64,000 nt of DNA from Magnolia sinica. Taxonomy: Eukaryota > Streptophyta > Magnoliopsida > Magnoliales > Magnoliaceae. The notes beneath the pieces are model-generated. The model did not search any database. It saw only the letters and a program-made list of their open reading frames with translations, and was not told the DNA's origin. Position 1 is the stretch's first letter. Each line of letters opens with the position of its first letter. Where the stretch lies: contig NC_080591.1 in NCBI RefSeq assembly GCF_029962835.1, positions 45,391,501-45,455,500 of the forward strand. Reading direction: 5' to 3'. The translations under genes and the position numbers were made by a program. This document shows positions 45,528-57,810 of this stretch, in pieces.

Positions 45528-47149
45528 TAATACCTGAGCATGAAGATCCATAATCAAAATACCACGCAACACTCTCCATTTTAAATCTTGATGTTACAAG
45601 TACAATATTTTCCAAATGGTACACAACGTCAACATTGCTAAATCGAAAAATAGACACAATGCATCGAGAAAGCTAAGTCTTCTAAGTTGCTCTTGGCTTG
45701 AAAAAAATTGAAAAATGGAAAGCTTAGGCAAAAATCCTAGTGAGTACACACGTGTGTGCAGTGTCCTACATACAAGTAAGATAAATATGCCACAAGGAAA
45801 TCATGTATGGTGAAAGGCATGTAGCATGTAAGGTATGATGTCAATGCCAATGTAATGCATATGCATCATAGTAATACTCTTAGTCAATACTACCCGCATC
45901 ACCAAGTTATATTTTCATTTCTCCTATACCACAGCCATAACCGTATTACACGCATCCGTAATCACATCATCATCATCATATTGTCATGGCATATCATAAC
46001 TGTATATCTCAGGAAATACCGTGGTAGACACCCATGCACCAGACACTAGTAATCGACCTCGCATACCCACCCTGCGGTGGACTTCCACCCGACATGCCAG
46101 TAGCGGACTTCATTCACGCTTCTCCTCGCTTGCGAGTCAGACCAGTCCTTGTTTACACCTCAGCCCTTAAGCAGGTTGGACCCACCTCTTCTCAACCCGA
46201 CCTCATCAGTGGGAGTCAAATCCATGATCCTTGTATCCACTCGACCAGACCGTGAGGTATCCCTAGCTAGCATCGGGGTTTAGGGACTTTCAACCCAAGG
46301 GGCACATCATCCCCTACTACTTCCACACTTCCGGTGTCCTGTCCCTTTAGAGGGATAACCCAAATCATCATTATAGATGCACATTTCATCATCAAGATCC
46401 AACTCATGTTATACGGCATGACTATGGTATTTTGATTATCATGTATGTCATGATTATACATGAATTCAAACAATTATGATAAGACATACATTCAAATGCA
46501 TGTGGTATGCATATAATGCCATGAGTTTAGGGTCTGCTTAACCTTTAAGCTAAAATCACATATAATCATCATATGCCACTATCACCTATATCAATCCATG
46601 GTCATGTGACTAAATTGAAGAGGACATATCTTACACATGAACAAATGTATTAAAGTACACCTGCACATACCATCATTCCATGGTGCATGAGTGTAAGTGT
46701 TATGGTCTCATGCTCCTTTCATTGTCAAATTTTGTTGTGTCAAAACCTCTATCTGTGTCTTGTGTTTGTATGTTGATATATAAATGATCAAGACACTGCA
46801 TAACAATGGTTCAAGACATGTACGGTGCTCTGCTTCAAGAAATATAAAGTTATGTACTTTAAGCATCAATGTTCAGAGCTACATCGATAAGAAAAGTACA
46901 TTTCAAGACTCAAGTACAACTCAAGATGAAGTTTAAGTACAAGCTTTCGAAGATCTCAAGATCAAGTTACATCAAGATAGAGATCTCAAGCTTCATAAGG
47001 TTCAAAGGTCAACATATATCTGAAAGGATGAAGTTCAATGTTCATACTTCATGTCCCAGGTATGATAGACCTTAGATTGACCTTAGGGTAGGTCATTTTG
47101 TATACATAATTCAAAATGAATCTATTTATATGAATTGGTCTATTCTAAG

Positions 47150-47527
47150 ACTAGTCCTAGACCTTGTTCGACTAGTCCTAGCACTGGTTCAATCAGTCCA
47201 AGAAATTCCACGACCAGTCCTAAGTTGTTGAAGATTTTTAAAAAAAATTTGTTACTTTACGACCAGTCCTGGAGATTGTTCGACCGGTCGTAGGAAGGTC
47301 ACGACTCGACCTTCGACCAGTCCTAGAACTACGACTCAAACTCCAGCAACCAAACCTGGTTGTCTACGACCAGTCCTGGGTCAGCTACGACGGGTCATAG
47401 GTGGTCCACGACCACTCGTAGACTCCCTAAGACCAGTCATAGAACGGTTTTTTAGATAGCGCTCAAAAATTTTTAAATGTCGTTGGTTCTACGACCAGTC
47501 GAAGGGTTCCTAAGACCAGTCGTAGAC
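47150..47527 (+). repeat. Array of CTACGAC-YR-GTCGTAG palindromes in U3
   Basis: About fourteen full or half copies, such as TACGACCAGTCCTGG, TTCGACCGGTCGTAGG, CTACGACCAGTCGAAG and TAAGACCAGTCGTAGA. The arms are CTACGAC/GTCGTAG-like, whereas the other Sirevirus LTR has CTCGAC/GTCGAG. Confidence 0.82.
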
Positions 47528-47541
47528 GTGATCTTTTCATC

Positions 47542-47548
47542 TATAAAT
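47542..47548 (+). promoter_or_regulatory. TATA box of the Sirevirus solo LTR
   Basis: CATCTATAAATTGAAC, 15 bases after the last palindrome. Confidence 0.72.
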
Positions 47549-49669
47549 TGAACATGAATTTCAGAGTTTTTCATCGATTAATTTTAAGAAAATTCAAGCC
47601 TCCACTCTGAGATAAGTTTGTTCATTTTAAGCTACGCTGTGCATATTTAATATTCTTTTTGTTAGCTTTTCTTATTTGATTTTATTCTTATATTCCAATC
47701 TTATTTGAAAAGAGAAATTGTTGTATTCCTTCTTCTTGGAATCAAAATCAAATAGAGCTACGCCCATTTGATTTAATTTAAAATCAATTAGAACTTAGAA
47801 CCATTGTAAAGTGAGTATTGGACATTGAACGTTGATTCGAACATCTACTCCGATTGGTTCTTCCGTGCTGCTACGAAAGGAGAAATCCAGGTATTTTATG
47901 TTTATGTAAAATTTCTATTCTTTTAGTTTTTGTTTGAGATTCGCCAGAAAAATCTCATTGTGTGGTTATCTGAGGAGACCCAGAAAACTCAGAAAGTGTG
48001 GGTTTTTGGATTATGTAAGCCCAAATTAAAAAGACACAATTGTGAAGGTTTTAGGTGAACCTGTGAAACCTATTTTGTTAGTAAACGCTAATATCCCCTG
48101 TATGAGGATATTAGGAGTGGAGTAGCATTATGTGTGGCTGTTGTTAAATAGTTAGTGTACACACAGGCGAACCACTATAATTCTTTGTCTTGTGGTTTGA
48201 ATGTTTGCTTAAATTCCTATCTTTTATCATTCAAGTTTGTGGGATGTATATGTGGATGTGAATGTTGTAAAATTTACATTTCAAGCAAGTGTGTGGAATG
48301 TTGTAATAATTTAGATTTAAATTCCTGCAATTTATTTCAATTCCATGTTATTTATTTATTTCTCTTCAGATTGAGTTTTTGATACAAAGGACATTTAGAA
48401 ATAAGGTTGTCCTGCCAAAAACCCTTGGTTTTTATGGTGTAAGGTTGTCCTTAGAACTGAATTCGTATTAACCTTTCATTCAATACTTGTTTATTGAGGT
48501 TGATTTTATTTTAGCATTGTGAATTGATTTATTTTATTTGGCTATCTATCTATTTTATTCCGCTGTTATAATTATAATTTGGCATCGTCCTATTCACCCC
48601 CCCAAGACGTATAGCTTGGCAGTTTCAATGAGTATGACCAATATCAACATGGTTAAGTAGATGAATTTAGTATGTTAGAGAGTGGAACAACATTAATCAA
48701 GATATTAAATCACATGCTTCTATTAACCATAATCACTAACATCACTAATATCATCCATAGCTATCATAATCAAGAGCATTAATTGTATTCAGAGTTACAC
48801 CATATCCTTCGCAAGATAGATATTCCATTAGTGGCTTTGGCCCGACGTGATTTTCTTCTATTGAAACCATATGATCATACTTTAACTGGGCCTTATGATT
48901 AATGAGTGGTGGTGACGCAAAGTACATGCACCAAGTGGTATGAGATGAAAGGCATAATTATAACATATAGTAAATGAGCCACAGGATGGATAGTGCTAGT
49001 GAAGCTCATATAATGTTGTGGGCTTCACCTTCAAGTGGGTTGTTAGTAGGTTGGATTTGCAAATAATTATCATAGTAGTTCTACAATGGTTTGGAATGAA
49101 CAGGTAAACCTCATAAGATACAGTGAGCCCTAAGTTGAATGACTTAGGCATATAATATACACATAAGAGTTTGTCACGATTGGATGACATGTGTTTGTCT
49201 CATACAACATAGTGGGTCCTACTTCCAAGTGGTACTACAAGCAGATGGGTCCACACACAAACATTACGGTGGGTCCCAATAAGTAGATAGTATAGGTAAT
49301 TCACATACATTAAGGTAGTACAAGGAAGAACAGTTCAGATGCACAAGGCACACGTCAGCGGGCTCCATGATCGAACTGTTTGGTTGGTAAAACGATTGAA
49401 CAGTGCGGATAAAATACTTACGTTGAGTGGGTTCACAAGTGTTCGAAAGTTTTACGTTCAATTAACATTATTTCATAACGTCTATTTAGGAATTGGATCT
49501 AGGCCATTTCGGAATCATGTTCTAGAATTAGCTAGCCTAATGGATAAATGGTGAAATTTGCAATACTTACATCAAGGTAGGGTCCATAATCAATCTGACA
49601 CACGTCCTAAGTTCACATACCCAAGAGATTACACCAACAACATACTTCCTGAGTCTGAGTAATCACACA

Positions 49670-50860
49670 ATTCTCATATGCCCACATGGTCTTATGGCCA
49701 CTCCATTATCAAAAGTCCATATAGTTGAGTGGCCACATAAATGTCACTCTCCTTGCCATAATAACGTATTTAAAGTCACATGGTTACTTATTTTTACTAC
49801 ACTATAACTCATACATCTATGGGCAACCACTTTATTAAGCTCCCACATGGTCAGGTTGTTGATGCCAAAATTCCACTTGGTTGAGTAGTCATACAATTAG
49901 TATCATGGTCTAGTGACCACATCTCAAAGCATCCAAGGCACATTCACAAGCATACCCACCATACTCGTTACACTAACTCTTAAACTCTGATCGCCCTATA
50001 CTTCATATGGAGAATGACTTAGATTTGGTGTCACATGATCAAGAGGCCAAGAACTAGCTTCCATCACATCGGATATAGTTTAGTGGTCCCCGCATCTACC
50101 TCACCTATGAGCATAATGTAAGGGTTGTATTTATGTCGCATGACACCGAATTGAGGGCCACTCCATTTCAAGTTGTATAATCCAACCTATATCATAACTC
50201 TCATGACTAAAAAAATCTACATGTACAACCCGATTGTTCATGGTTTAGGTGACTAAGGCTATGCCCATGAGCATGTGGTCATGTCATTGGGTGGTCACCA
50301 ATGCCACCTGATTTCATGTGGTTGGTTAGCCTTCTGTGGATTTCGCAATCATACAGTTAGACGACTACATATACTCTACAATTACATATGATTAGATGGC
50401 CATACATACATCACATGCTCACATGATTAAGAGGCCAAACACTTATAAGGAACCCTCACAACACTAGAGTCTACACATTTGTTATAATTGAACCTGTTTA
50501 AGGGTTTAAACACATATCATATGATATTACTACTTAAGGCCGCACTCTAACCAAAGTGCCAACTGGTCAAGGGTTGTCCACTCATTATATAATTACACAA
50601 TCCCACCAAAATTAGGGTAGATAGCACATCACATGATCATGTGGTGGTAGACCACTCATGCTGCACAATTTCATGTGGTTTAAGACATCATATACATTAC
50701 AATTTCATATGGCTTAGAGGTTGCCTGAGCATTATTGAATTTCATGGTTAGGGACCGTAAGTTCACATGTTAGTGGTCACCTAAGCAGCACATAATCAAA
50801 GGATTTGGGATATGTGTTCATCACAATTGTATCAATTTCAAGTTGTTCACACACCACATA
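49670..50860. repeat. Degenerate CACATGGTTGAGTGGCCAC repeats
   Basis: More than a dozen loose copies (CCACATGGTCTTATGGCCAC, CATATAGTTGAGTGGCCAC, CACATGATCAAGAGGCC, CATATGATTAGATGGCC) at irregular 40-100-base spacing. They sit where other family-B copies have the 34/35-bp minisatellite. Confidence 0.55.
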
Positions 50861-51894
50861 GTCACATGATTGTACGCCGGCAATATATATTAATTTTAAC
50901 AAGGATACAGGCCATTCGCATATCAAATTGCAAACAATCCATTTTTGCATAATTAATGGGCCACCAATCCATGGTGGGCTTGGGGCTTAAAATCAAGTCA
51001 ATTTATGGCTCGTGTGGGCCATACCACACACACAAGTTGAGAGGGTTACCCTCTATTAAACATTCATAATCATTTGTTAGGCCACTAAGGCATGGTTCAC
51101 AAATCCAACCCATCCATTATGTGTGTCCCACTTAGTTGAGGAGTTAGTCCAAGTTTCAAATGCATCCAAATTTCAAGTGGGCCCCAGCAAGTGCTTTTAT
51201 ATGCTCAAGCTCCGAGTTGTACGAACGGTTCATGGAGATCAAAGTTACATGGGTCCCAAAGTGATGTATTTATTATATCTACACTATTTATCTATATTTA
51301 GAGATCATTTTAGAGAATTATCTAAAAATGATTCATATCCAAAGATTATTTGGACCTCACCACAAATAGCAGTGAAGATAATGATTTCACCATTAAACAA
51401 TTCACAGGGCCCAACATAACGTTTATTTTTCATCCAATCTGTTCATAAGGTCACAAAGACCTAAATTAAGAGGAAGAGCAATTTTCAAATTTGTCCAAAA
51501 CTTCTGTGACCCAAAAAGGGTTCCAATGGTAGACATTCAATCCCTGCTGCTTTTATAGTGTGGACCACTTAATAGTTAGATCTGTTTTTTTATTTTTTGT
51601 TATTTTTTTTCCTAAAGCCGTGAGACAAGCTGGCCAAATGGATGGATAGTTTGGATACAACACATACCTCATGATCAGACCCATAGAACTTGATGACGTC
51701 ACAACAAGTCTTCTCATGTTTTTAGATGGTGTGGGCCACTTGAGTTCCGCATATGGCTGATTTTTGGCATATCCCAGTTTCTAAAAAAGACCCATCAAAT
51801 GCACAGTGTAGATACTTGACATGCATCGTGGTGGGGCCTATGTTGGGGCCCACGGTCCCTGCATCTATTCCAAGCAGCAGACGTTGTTTGCTGC

Positions 51895-51911
51895 AGCATC
51901 CTCTAGATGCT
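51895..51911. repeat. Hairpin AGCATC-CTCTA-GATGCT
   Basis: Perfect 6-base arms within family B, beside a T-rich stretch. A second hairpin, AGCGTCC-TCT-GGACGCT, follows at 52298-52314. Confidence 0.8.
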
Positions 51912-52770
51912 AGCAACAACAGAGTCAGTTATTATATTAATTTATTTTTTTATTTTTTTATGGATTTTCATGGGTGGGGCCCACATCATGACGATCTACC
52001 CCATCTACTGGGTTCCTAGGCTCGTAACAGGTCTAAAGAGCCCAATATTCAGTATGTTTCGATGTATAGAAACATTACAGTGGGCCCTAACAGGTTAAAT
52101 AGTAAATGTCACTATTAAAAAATAATTTTCAATGGTATGGCCTACCAGAGATTTGGATTAACTTCATTTTTCATCTCAACGCCGAAAATGATCTAGAAAA
52201 TATGATGGACGGTGCGGATCAGATACATACATCAAGAGGCTAGGCTTGTGGACCCACAGCCCCTCCTTTACAATTCAAGCAGTAAGGACACTGCTGCAGC
52301 GTCCTCTGGACGCTTGGTAGCAATGTCTCTCCCTTATTTTATTTTTTAAAAAAAAAATTTCTTTGTTGGATATGTGCATGTGTGTGCATGGGTGTACATG
52401 TGTGAGTTTGGCCACCCCAATGGGCCAATGCTTGGATGATTTGGATGTCATACAAACATTTTGGTGGGGCCCACTATCAATGGGTCTCACATGAACTCTA
52501 TAATAAATTGATTTTATATGTTTTCTCCTATTCATCCACACCATTAATAGCATCATCGTCATTATTACAATTTTCTTCACCATCAATCATGCTATCTTCA
52601 TCATCCACACCATTCCTAACATTAGAGTATCATATTCACCATCCATAAACATAATGAAAATAAAAATTAAAAAATAAGTGGGGAGGGTGCACTCACCTTG
52701 ATGGATTCGATGGATGGTTAAGATGGATGGAAGGGATGGGATTGATGGAGTTGATGGCCCACCAAGATCA

Positions 52771-52772
<2 letters not shown>

Positions 52773-52830
<58 letters not shown>
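52773..52830. repeat. (TC)n microsatellite
   Basis: About 29 TC units. Confidence 0.96.
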
Positions 52831-52832
<2 letters not shown>

Positions 52833-53425
52833 TGTGTAGAAAAATGGTGAAATGTTAAGGGATGAAGGACTATTTGTAGAGAAATTGTTAAAATGTGGTT
52901 AGATCCAATTAATGTGATCTTAGTTAGCCTAGACTAGGATTATGGCAATTAATTCATGATTTGTAATTAATGGTGGATTAAAGGGACATGGGATGACATG
53001 GTGTGATGATATCATGCGTAGGGTATGGTATGGAGAAGAGCTGACCTTGCATGCACATGAGAGAGGGGAGGTATGGGTGTGTGACATCACACACATGGGT
53101 AGAGATTTTCTCACCCATGTGTGGCATATGCATGTGTGCATGGCATGTGTTGTGCACATGTGTGGAATAGAGTACATGGTGTCATGCGCACGTGATACAC
53201 TAACGATTCTTTACGGCGTATCTCACTAATGGAGTATCGTACAGATGCATGGGTTATACCTCCACAATCGCGGCGACGAGGCGGTCGATATGAAATAGGT
53301 TTTGAGGACTTAGGGTTCCGATCAGTTGGGTGTGCACTATGAACGGTCAATCCAGGTCTGGCTAAGGGTGTCGATCATTGTGCACATAGGCATAGAAAAT
53401 GGTACGGAATGGATGGGGTCTTACA

Positions 53426-53648
53426 TACAAGTGGATCCTTGGCACCCTAATTACCACCTTTAAATTTATAAGTTTTAATTACCTTATTCAAAATCACTTT
53501 CTCAAATATTTCACATTTAGGTTTACATCTTCTTCTAGTTCTAGTTCTAGTTACTTTCAGAATACACATGAGATTAGTTCCTGTGGATTCGACCTCAGTC
53601 TCACCGAGATTATTACTACATCGCGACCCTACACTTGGGGTTTTGAAC
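53426..53648 (+). repeat. Athila LTR fragment, right part
   Basis: Continues 45215-45378: AAGTGGATCCTTGGC, TTCTAGTTCTAGTTCTAG, TGTGGATTCGACCTCAGTCTC, ending GGGGTTTTGAACA. Confidence 0.9.
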
Positions 53649-54236
53649 ATTTGTAGCGTGTTGGGATGTTGTTCTTGTTTTGATTCCTGTTCTTGTTGAA
53701 CTTATTTGATTTTAATTTGATATTTAAGGAATACTTTTAGTTTTTAATGGTTTTTTGTGACTCGAATTACAATAGATCTGCAATAGCTTTGAATATCTTC
53801 TTTTTCTTATTTTGAGATTGTGGGATTGGTAAATCCTGTTGTTAGCCATCGTCTCCAGGGCATGGTTTGGTGATGGAATCCCTTCCAATCCTCACAATTC
53901 TCCTTCATTAAGAATTAGGTCAATGAAAGTCCAGATTTGATTTTATTGATACATCTTCCAATTGGATAGGATAAGACTCCAATTCCAATTATGTTCCTTG
54001 AATCAAATAAGGAAACATCCTGATAGCTGCAAGTGGATCCTTGGAACCCTAGTTCCGTTTAGATTATTGAAATTCCATTCACAATTACTCCTTTATTTTT
54101 AGATTTCTAATTTAGACCTTCCTCTAGTTCTAGTTCTAGTTACTTTTAGAAGACACAAGATTAGTCCTTGTGGATTCGACATTGGTCTTACCAAAATTAT
54201 TACTACATCGTGACCCTACACTTGGGGTTGTAAATA
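53649..54236 (+). repeat. Athila-4 5' LTR, 5'-truncated
   Basis: Begins mid-LTR (TTTGTAGCGTGTTGGGATG, matching GCTTGTAGCATG... at 31025) directly after the end of another LTR. It runs through TTGATATTTAAGGAATACTTT to GGGGTTGTAAATA. U3, palindromes and TATA are missing. Confidence 0.85.
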
Positions 54237-54242
54237 AGTTTT

Positions 54243-54260
54243 TAGCGCCGTTGTCAGGGA
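54243..54260 (+). other. Primer binding site, decayed, tRNA-Asp type
   Basis: TAGCGCCGTTGTCAGGGA; the intact site would be TGGCGCCGTTGCCGGGGA. All three differences are G>A or C>T. Confidence 0.8.
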
Positions 54261-54570
54261 CTAATGGATGTGTTTTTCTGAAATTGATTAGTTTTGGAAT
54301 TAGGTTAATATTAGGGTTTATTTGCTTTCTATATTTAGGTTAGAATTTTCCCAATTTGTTTTTAGAAACTAACTTGTTTTCTATTTTGTAAGATCTTAAC
54401 ATCTTTTTAGAGTTAGGTTAGATTCTGAAATTGAGGGTTGAGAGTGTTTCATGCCCAAGTAGGTCTGTGATAATACTCTATATCTCTTGAGTGAATGAGG
54501 ATTAGTTGAGGGGTTATCTATCCGTCACAAGATTAGACACCACTTGAGACCCTCGGAGTCAATTAAAGTG
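54261..54570 (+). other. Athila-4 leader
   Basis: Untranslated AT-rich leader between PBS and gag with no open frame or motif. Confidence 0.6.
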
Positions 54571-55173
54571 ATGGTTGCCAATCAACTGGCCAATCAACTT
54601 ACAATTCAACCTTAACCTCCAGTTGAGAAAATTCAGGATGAAAACGAGGTGCATCAAGTACCCCCACCTCGTACTTTACGAGATTATTTACAAACGGCGG
54701 CGGTGAGCACACCTCCTTGTATGGTTTTTTCAAACAATATAGGAAACATGGATATCAAGCCAGGAGTGATCCAACTCCTTCCAAAGTTTCATGGACTTAA
54801 ATCTGAAAGTCCATATTTACACATGAAAGAATTTGATGAGATAATAGCCACTTTATACTTTCATAATATGTATGAGGACATGGTCAGGCTGAAACTCTTT
54901 CCATTCTCCTTAAAAGAAAAAGATAAGATGTGATTGCACTCACTACGTCCACGATCCATTGGTAAATAGAATGACATGACAAGGGAGTTCATAAAGAAAT
55001 TCTTCTTATATCATGAAATGAACACCCTTAAAAAATCGATCATGAACTTCACCCAAAAGGAAGATGAAACATTCTTCCAATGTTCGGAGCAATTAAAGGA
55101 TCTTGCCAGTTCATGCCCACAACATGGCTTTGAAACATGTCACATAACAAATTTTTTTTTACGATTGATTAAT
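54571..55173 (+). pseudogene. gag: Athila-4 Gag, N-terminal half
   Basis: The frame starts at ATG 54571 (MVANQLANQLTIQP) and continues through PPRTLRDYLQ, MDIKPGVIQLLPKFHGLKSE, SPYLHMKEFDEI, RLKLFPFSLKEKDKM, SLRPRSIG, MTREFIKKFFLYHEMNTLKK, NFTQKEDETFFQC, SCPQHGFETCHIT, the retrotransposon Gag capsid region. In-frame stops are TAA at about 54616, TGA 54931-54933 (Trp expected) and TAG 54967-54969 (Trp expected). Gag is cut at 55173 by the family-A insertion and resumes at 59279. Confidence 0.9.
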
Positions 55174-55238
55174 TGTAACATCCCGAATTTTCACGGCTAG
55201 AGTTTATACTAGTGCCCGAAAAAATCGGGTGTTAATAA
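55174..55238. repeat. Terminal hairpin of family A
   Basis: TAACATCCCGA (55176-55186) can pair with TCGGGTGTTA (about 55224-55233), mirroring the hairpin at 6816-6869 although the sequence between differs. Confidence 0.65.
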
Positions 55239-56199
55239 TGTAAAACTTGGATGCTTTAGAAATCGTACCTTATTTTTTTATTTAAATCGCATTCGGATAC
55301 ATTCATTAAGGTAACATTCACAAGAATAAAATCGACCGGATTGATTATTTCATCAAAGTAAAGAAATTCAATAAATAATCAAATGCCTTCTTAATAGAAG
55401 GTTATTACATTAATCGAGTTCGCACCGAAAGTATACAACTAAATCATAAAATTTTCTTCTTATTCTTTTAGTATAGCCTTCCATAGGAAGATGGTCTTCT
55501 ATGTCTTCAATCTATACATCACTTGCATCATCTGTACGGTTGGAGAGGGTCAACGCCCTACTCATAGTGATGGTTTTCCTTTAAGATTAATAATAATTCA
55601 AGAGATTAATAAAAGTAATTTAAGGGTTCTGATACGTCTCGTACTCTACTAATACATGAGATATCAGTATGCCCAAACAACCTACATGAGATGCATGCCT
55701 AGCAAAGCATGTGCAGCTCATCATACATAGCAATCATCACAATATGGAATATAATTCATAAAAAATTCGACTTGACCCGCATCCCATAACTACAGATATT
55801 CACCGGCATGGCCAATGCTACCGTAAATTTACGTGAACACCTCAAGGCGCACAACACATGAGCCGAATGAATTACGTAACACGATTTGTTCATGGAGCGA
55901 CTATTCGCGACATCCAATCGCGGAAGTGATGTGATACTGCATTTACGAATTACACACATCGATTTGTGCACCACTATCCAAAAACTCATGAAATTACGTG
56001 ACGACCAAGAGGGACTCTACCCATAGCGCATTACGTCAATGATAGATTATTTGAATCACTAATTGTGATACATCTTAACACATCACTTACACTTATAGAG
56101 AATATAAACTGAATCATGGATGTTCTGAAATATCAAGACACATGCCCAAGCCTTAAAGATAAATAGCACAAGGCCGATAAAATAAAGAGAAGAGAGACA

Positions 56200-56415
56200 A
56201 TGGTCAACTCAATATAGATAAAAGTGGCACTGGCAAACATGATATAGAGGAGAGTAGCAATGGCTAACTCAACATAAAGGGGAGTGGCAATGGCCAACTC
56301 AATAATAAGGAGAGTAGCAATGGCTAACTCAGCAAATAGAAGAGTGGCAATGGCCAACTCAATAATAAGGAGAGTGGTAATGACCAACTCAATAATGAAG
56401 AGAGGCAAGGGCTGA
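56200..56415. repeat. 30-bp minisatellite
   Basis: About seven units on the theme GGAGAGTGGCAATGGCCAAC then TCAATAATAA. Read on the minus strand it gives a false 110-residue hydrophobic repeat protein (IIELAIATLL units). Confidence 0.85.
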
Positions 56416-57791
56416 CTCAATAAATTGATAAAGGAAGGGCAAGGCTTGTATCCATCGCCCTTCATAAATTCATAAAAATCTCATGAAATCAACATTATAT
56501 TATAATCCCAAAGGGAAATTAATTGATGGTAAAACATATAATTGCAAATAGAATTGACAATCACATGAAACAAAGTATGTAAAAGGTAAGGTAATAACAT
56601 ATCAACTTAAATTATTGTAAGCTTAAAGGAATAAACCCTCACCTTTAATGTTCATTTCTTCCTTGAGTATGAGTGTGTGTGTGTGTCGCAGGATTGAAAT
56701 ATTTTTAACCTAGAGTTTAACAATCTGAATGGTTAGCATTTCGTATAATTCATCTTAATTGACTATGATTGTAGCTATGGGTTTAGGGAGTGGTTAATCT
56801 TAACTCGACTTGACTTGAGTCTCCATTTGAATTTACTGGTCGGCTTGTTTCGACTCGGTCTTGGCATTCTGGTTTGAGCCGTAGGAAAAAGGGAAGGAAA
56901 AGAGGACTGGTTTTGGGCCTACCTTGGTCTGGTTTGCCTCAGAATTCAGGTGCTCCGTTTATTCTTTTTCTTTCTTGCTTCTCTTCTTTTCTTCTCTCTC
57001 TCTCGTTTCTTCCCTTCTTTCTCTCTCTTTCTCTGTTGCGTTTTCTCTTCTTCTGGCCAGGTGGTATTGGCTTTTAGAACTTGTTGGTTTTTCGAGATTT
57101 CTCTGATGCAAGTCCAACTGCGTAACATGCGTAAACAGCCCTATGATTTATGTCGGTCGCAACGTGCGTGCGTAACTGGTTCCGTTCGGAACTGTATTGG
57201 GAATCTTACTCTTCAGATAGTCTGGGCCTATTGGGAGCCCGAATAGAGTCCTAAGAAGTCATTGGGCGGTTTGGATTTTCTGATCGGACAGCCTTGATGG
57301 TGGGGATTGGTACCGATTTCAATGCGGTTTGGTTCCGATCTGTTTTCTTCGAATTCAGACTCCTCCAGGTGGGTCGGATTGGCCATCCGATGCTCCCTGG
57401 CCCATCGGATCTACGGTCGGCGTAGGATCTTTAAGCTGCTGCGAGAATGGTCTTTCCGCACAGCTGCGTGAAAACCGGCGGAAGACAGCCGTGAAAGCTG
57501 GCGAATCCAAGACGATTCTTTGTCTTTCTTGTTTGGGAAAGATCAGACCGCTTTCCTTGGATGGGTGCGTGACTTGTGACGTAAGAAGGGAAGCTTCTGT
57601 TGGAGTGTCCGCATTGCCAGCAGGGTTGGCGGAATCAGCTGTGGGCCACGATTTTTCCTTGTGTAAGGATCTTTCCGTTCGTAGGCAGGGATGGTGGACG
57701 ATGGACGATTCAGATCCGATCATCTCTTCTTGGTGGTGGGTCCCACTGCATCTTCGGTCGGGTCGGATTTGAATTCCCGAACGCGAGAGCG

Positions 57792-57810
57792 AAAAAAAAA
57801 AAAAAAAAAA
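57792..57810. repeat. A19 homopolymer
   Basis: Pure A run after a GC-rich stretch. No SINE or retrogene body was recognised before it. Confidence 0.9.

Larger units (their letters stand above)
46692..48627 (+). mobile_element. Sirevirus solo LTR
   Basis: 1,936 bases, TGTAAGTGTTATGGTC to CTTGGCAGTTTCA, flanked by ATGAG at 46687-46691 and 48628-48632 (perfect). It is collinear with the LTR at 5975-13620, with a palindrome array, TATA box (47542) and CTATTCACCCCC near the end. Confidence 0.94.
45379..53425. mobile_element. Family-B insertion with perfect TACAA duplication
   Basis: TGTCATGCCCCAAATCCGGGG to GGATGGGGTCTTACA, flanked by TACAA at 45374-45378 and 53426-53430; the Athila LTR reads on across it. 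8,047 bases, or 6.1 kb without the Sirevirus solo LTR 46692-48627. Same orientation as the copies at 15761 and 60908. Interior: (TA)n 45494-45527; a 45850-46690 stretch with no genes; a zone of degenerate CACATGGTTGAGTGGCCAC repeats (49670-50860); parts of the A/B module with hairpins (51050-52480); (TC)n; and right-terminal text similar to 20100-20368 reversed. No coding domain. Confidence 0.8.

Noticed and set aside
45373..45657. Small minus-strand frames with Tyr-Ile repeats
   Set aside because: They read the (TA)n microsatellite at 45494-45527.
54243..54260. A tRNA-Asp gene
   Set aside because: Only the 18 bases complementary to the tRNA 3' end are present, as expected of a primer binding site; no cloverleaf was found here or at 41148.
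56133..56465. Apparent 110-residue hydrophobic repeat protein on the minus strand
   Set aside because: It is the 30-bp minisatellite translated; periodicity is at DNA level and no start context is visible.
57329..57772. 147-residue plus-strand and 122-residue minus-strand frames
   Set aside because: They oppose each other in a GC-rich part of family A, without recognisable motifs or conservation at the matching place in other copies.
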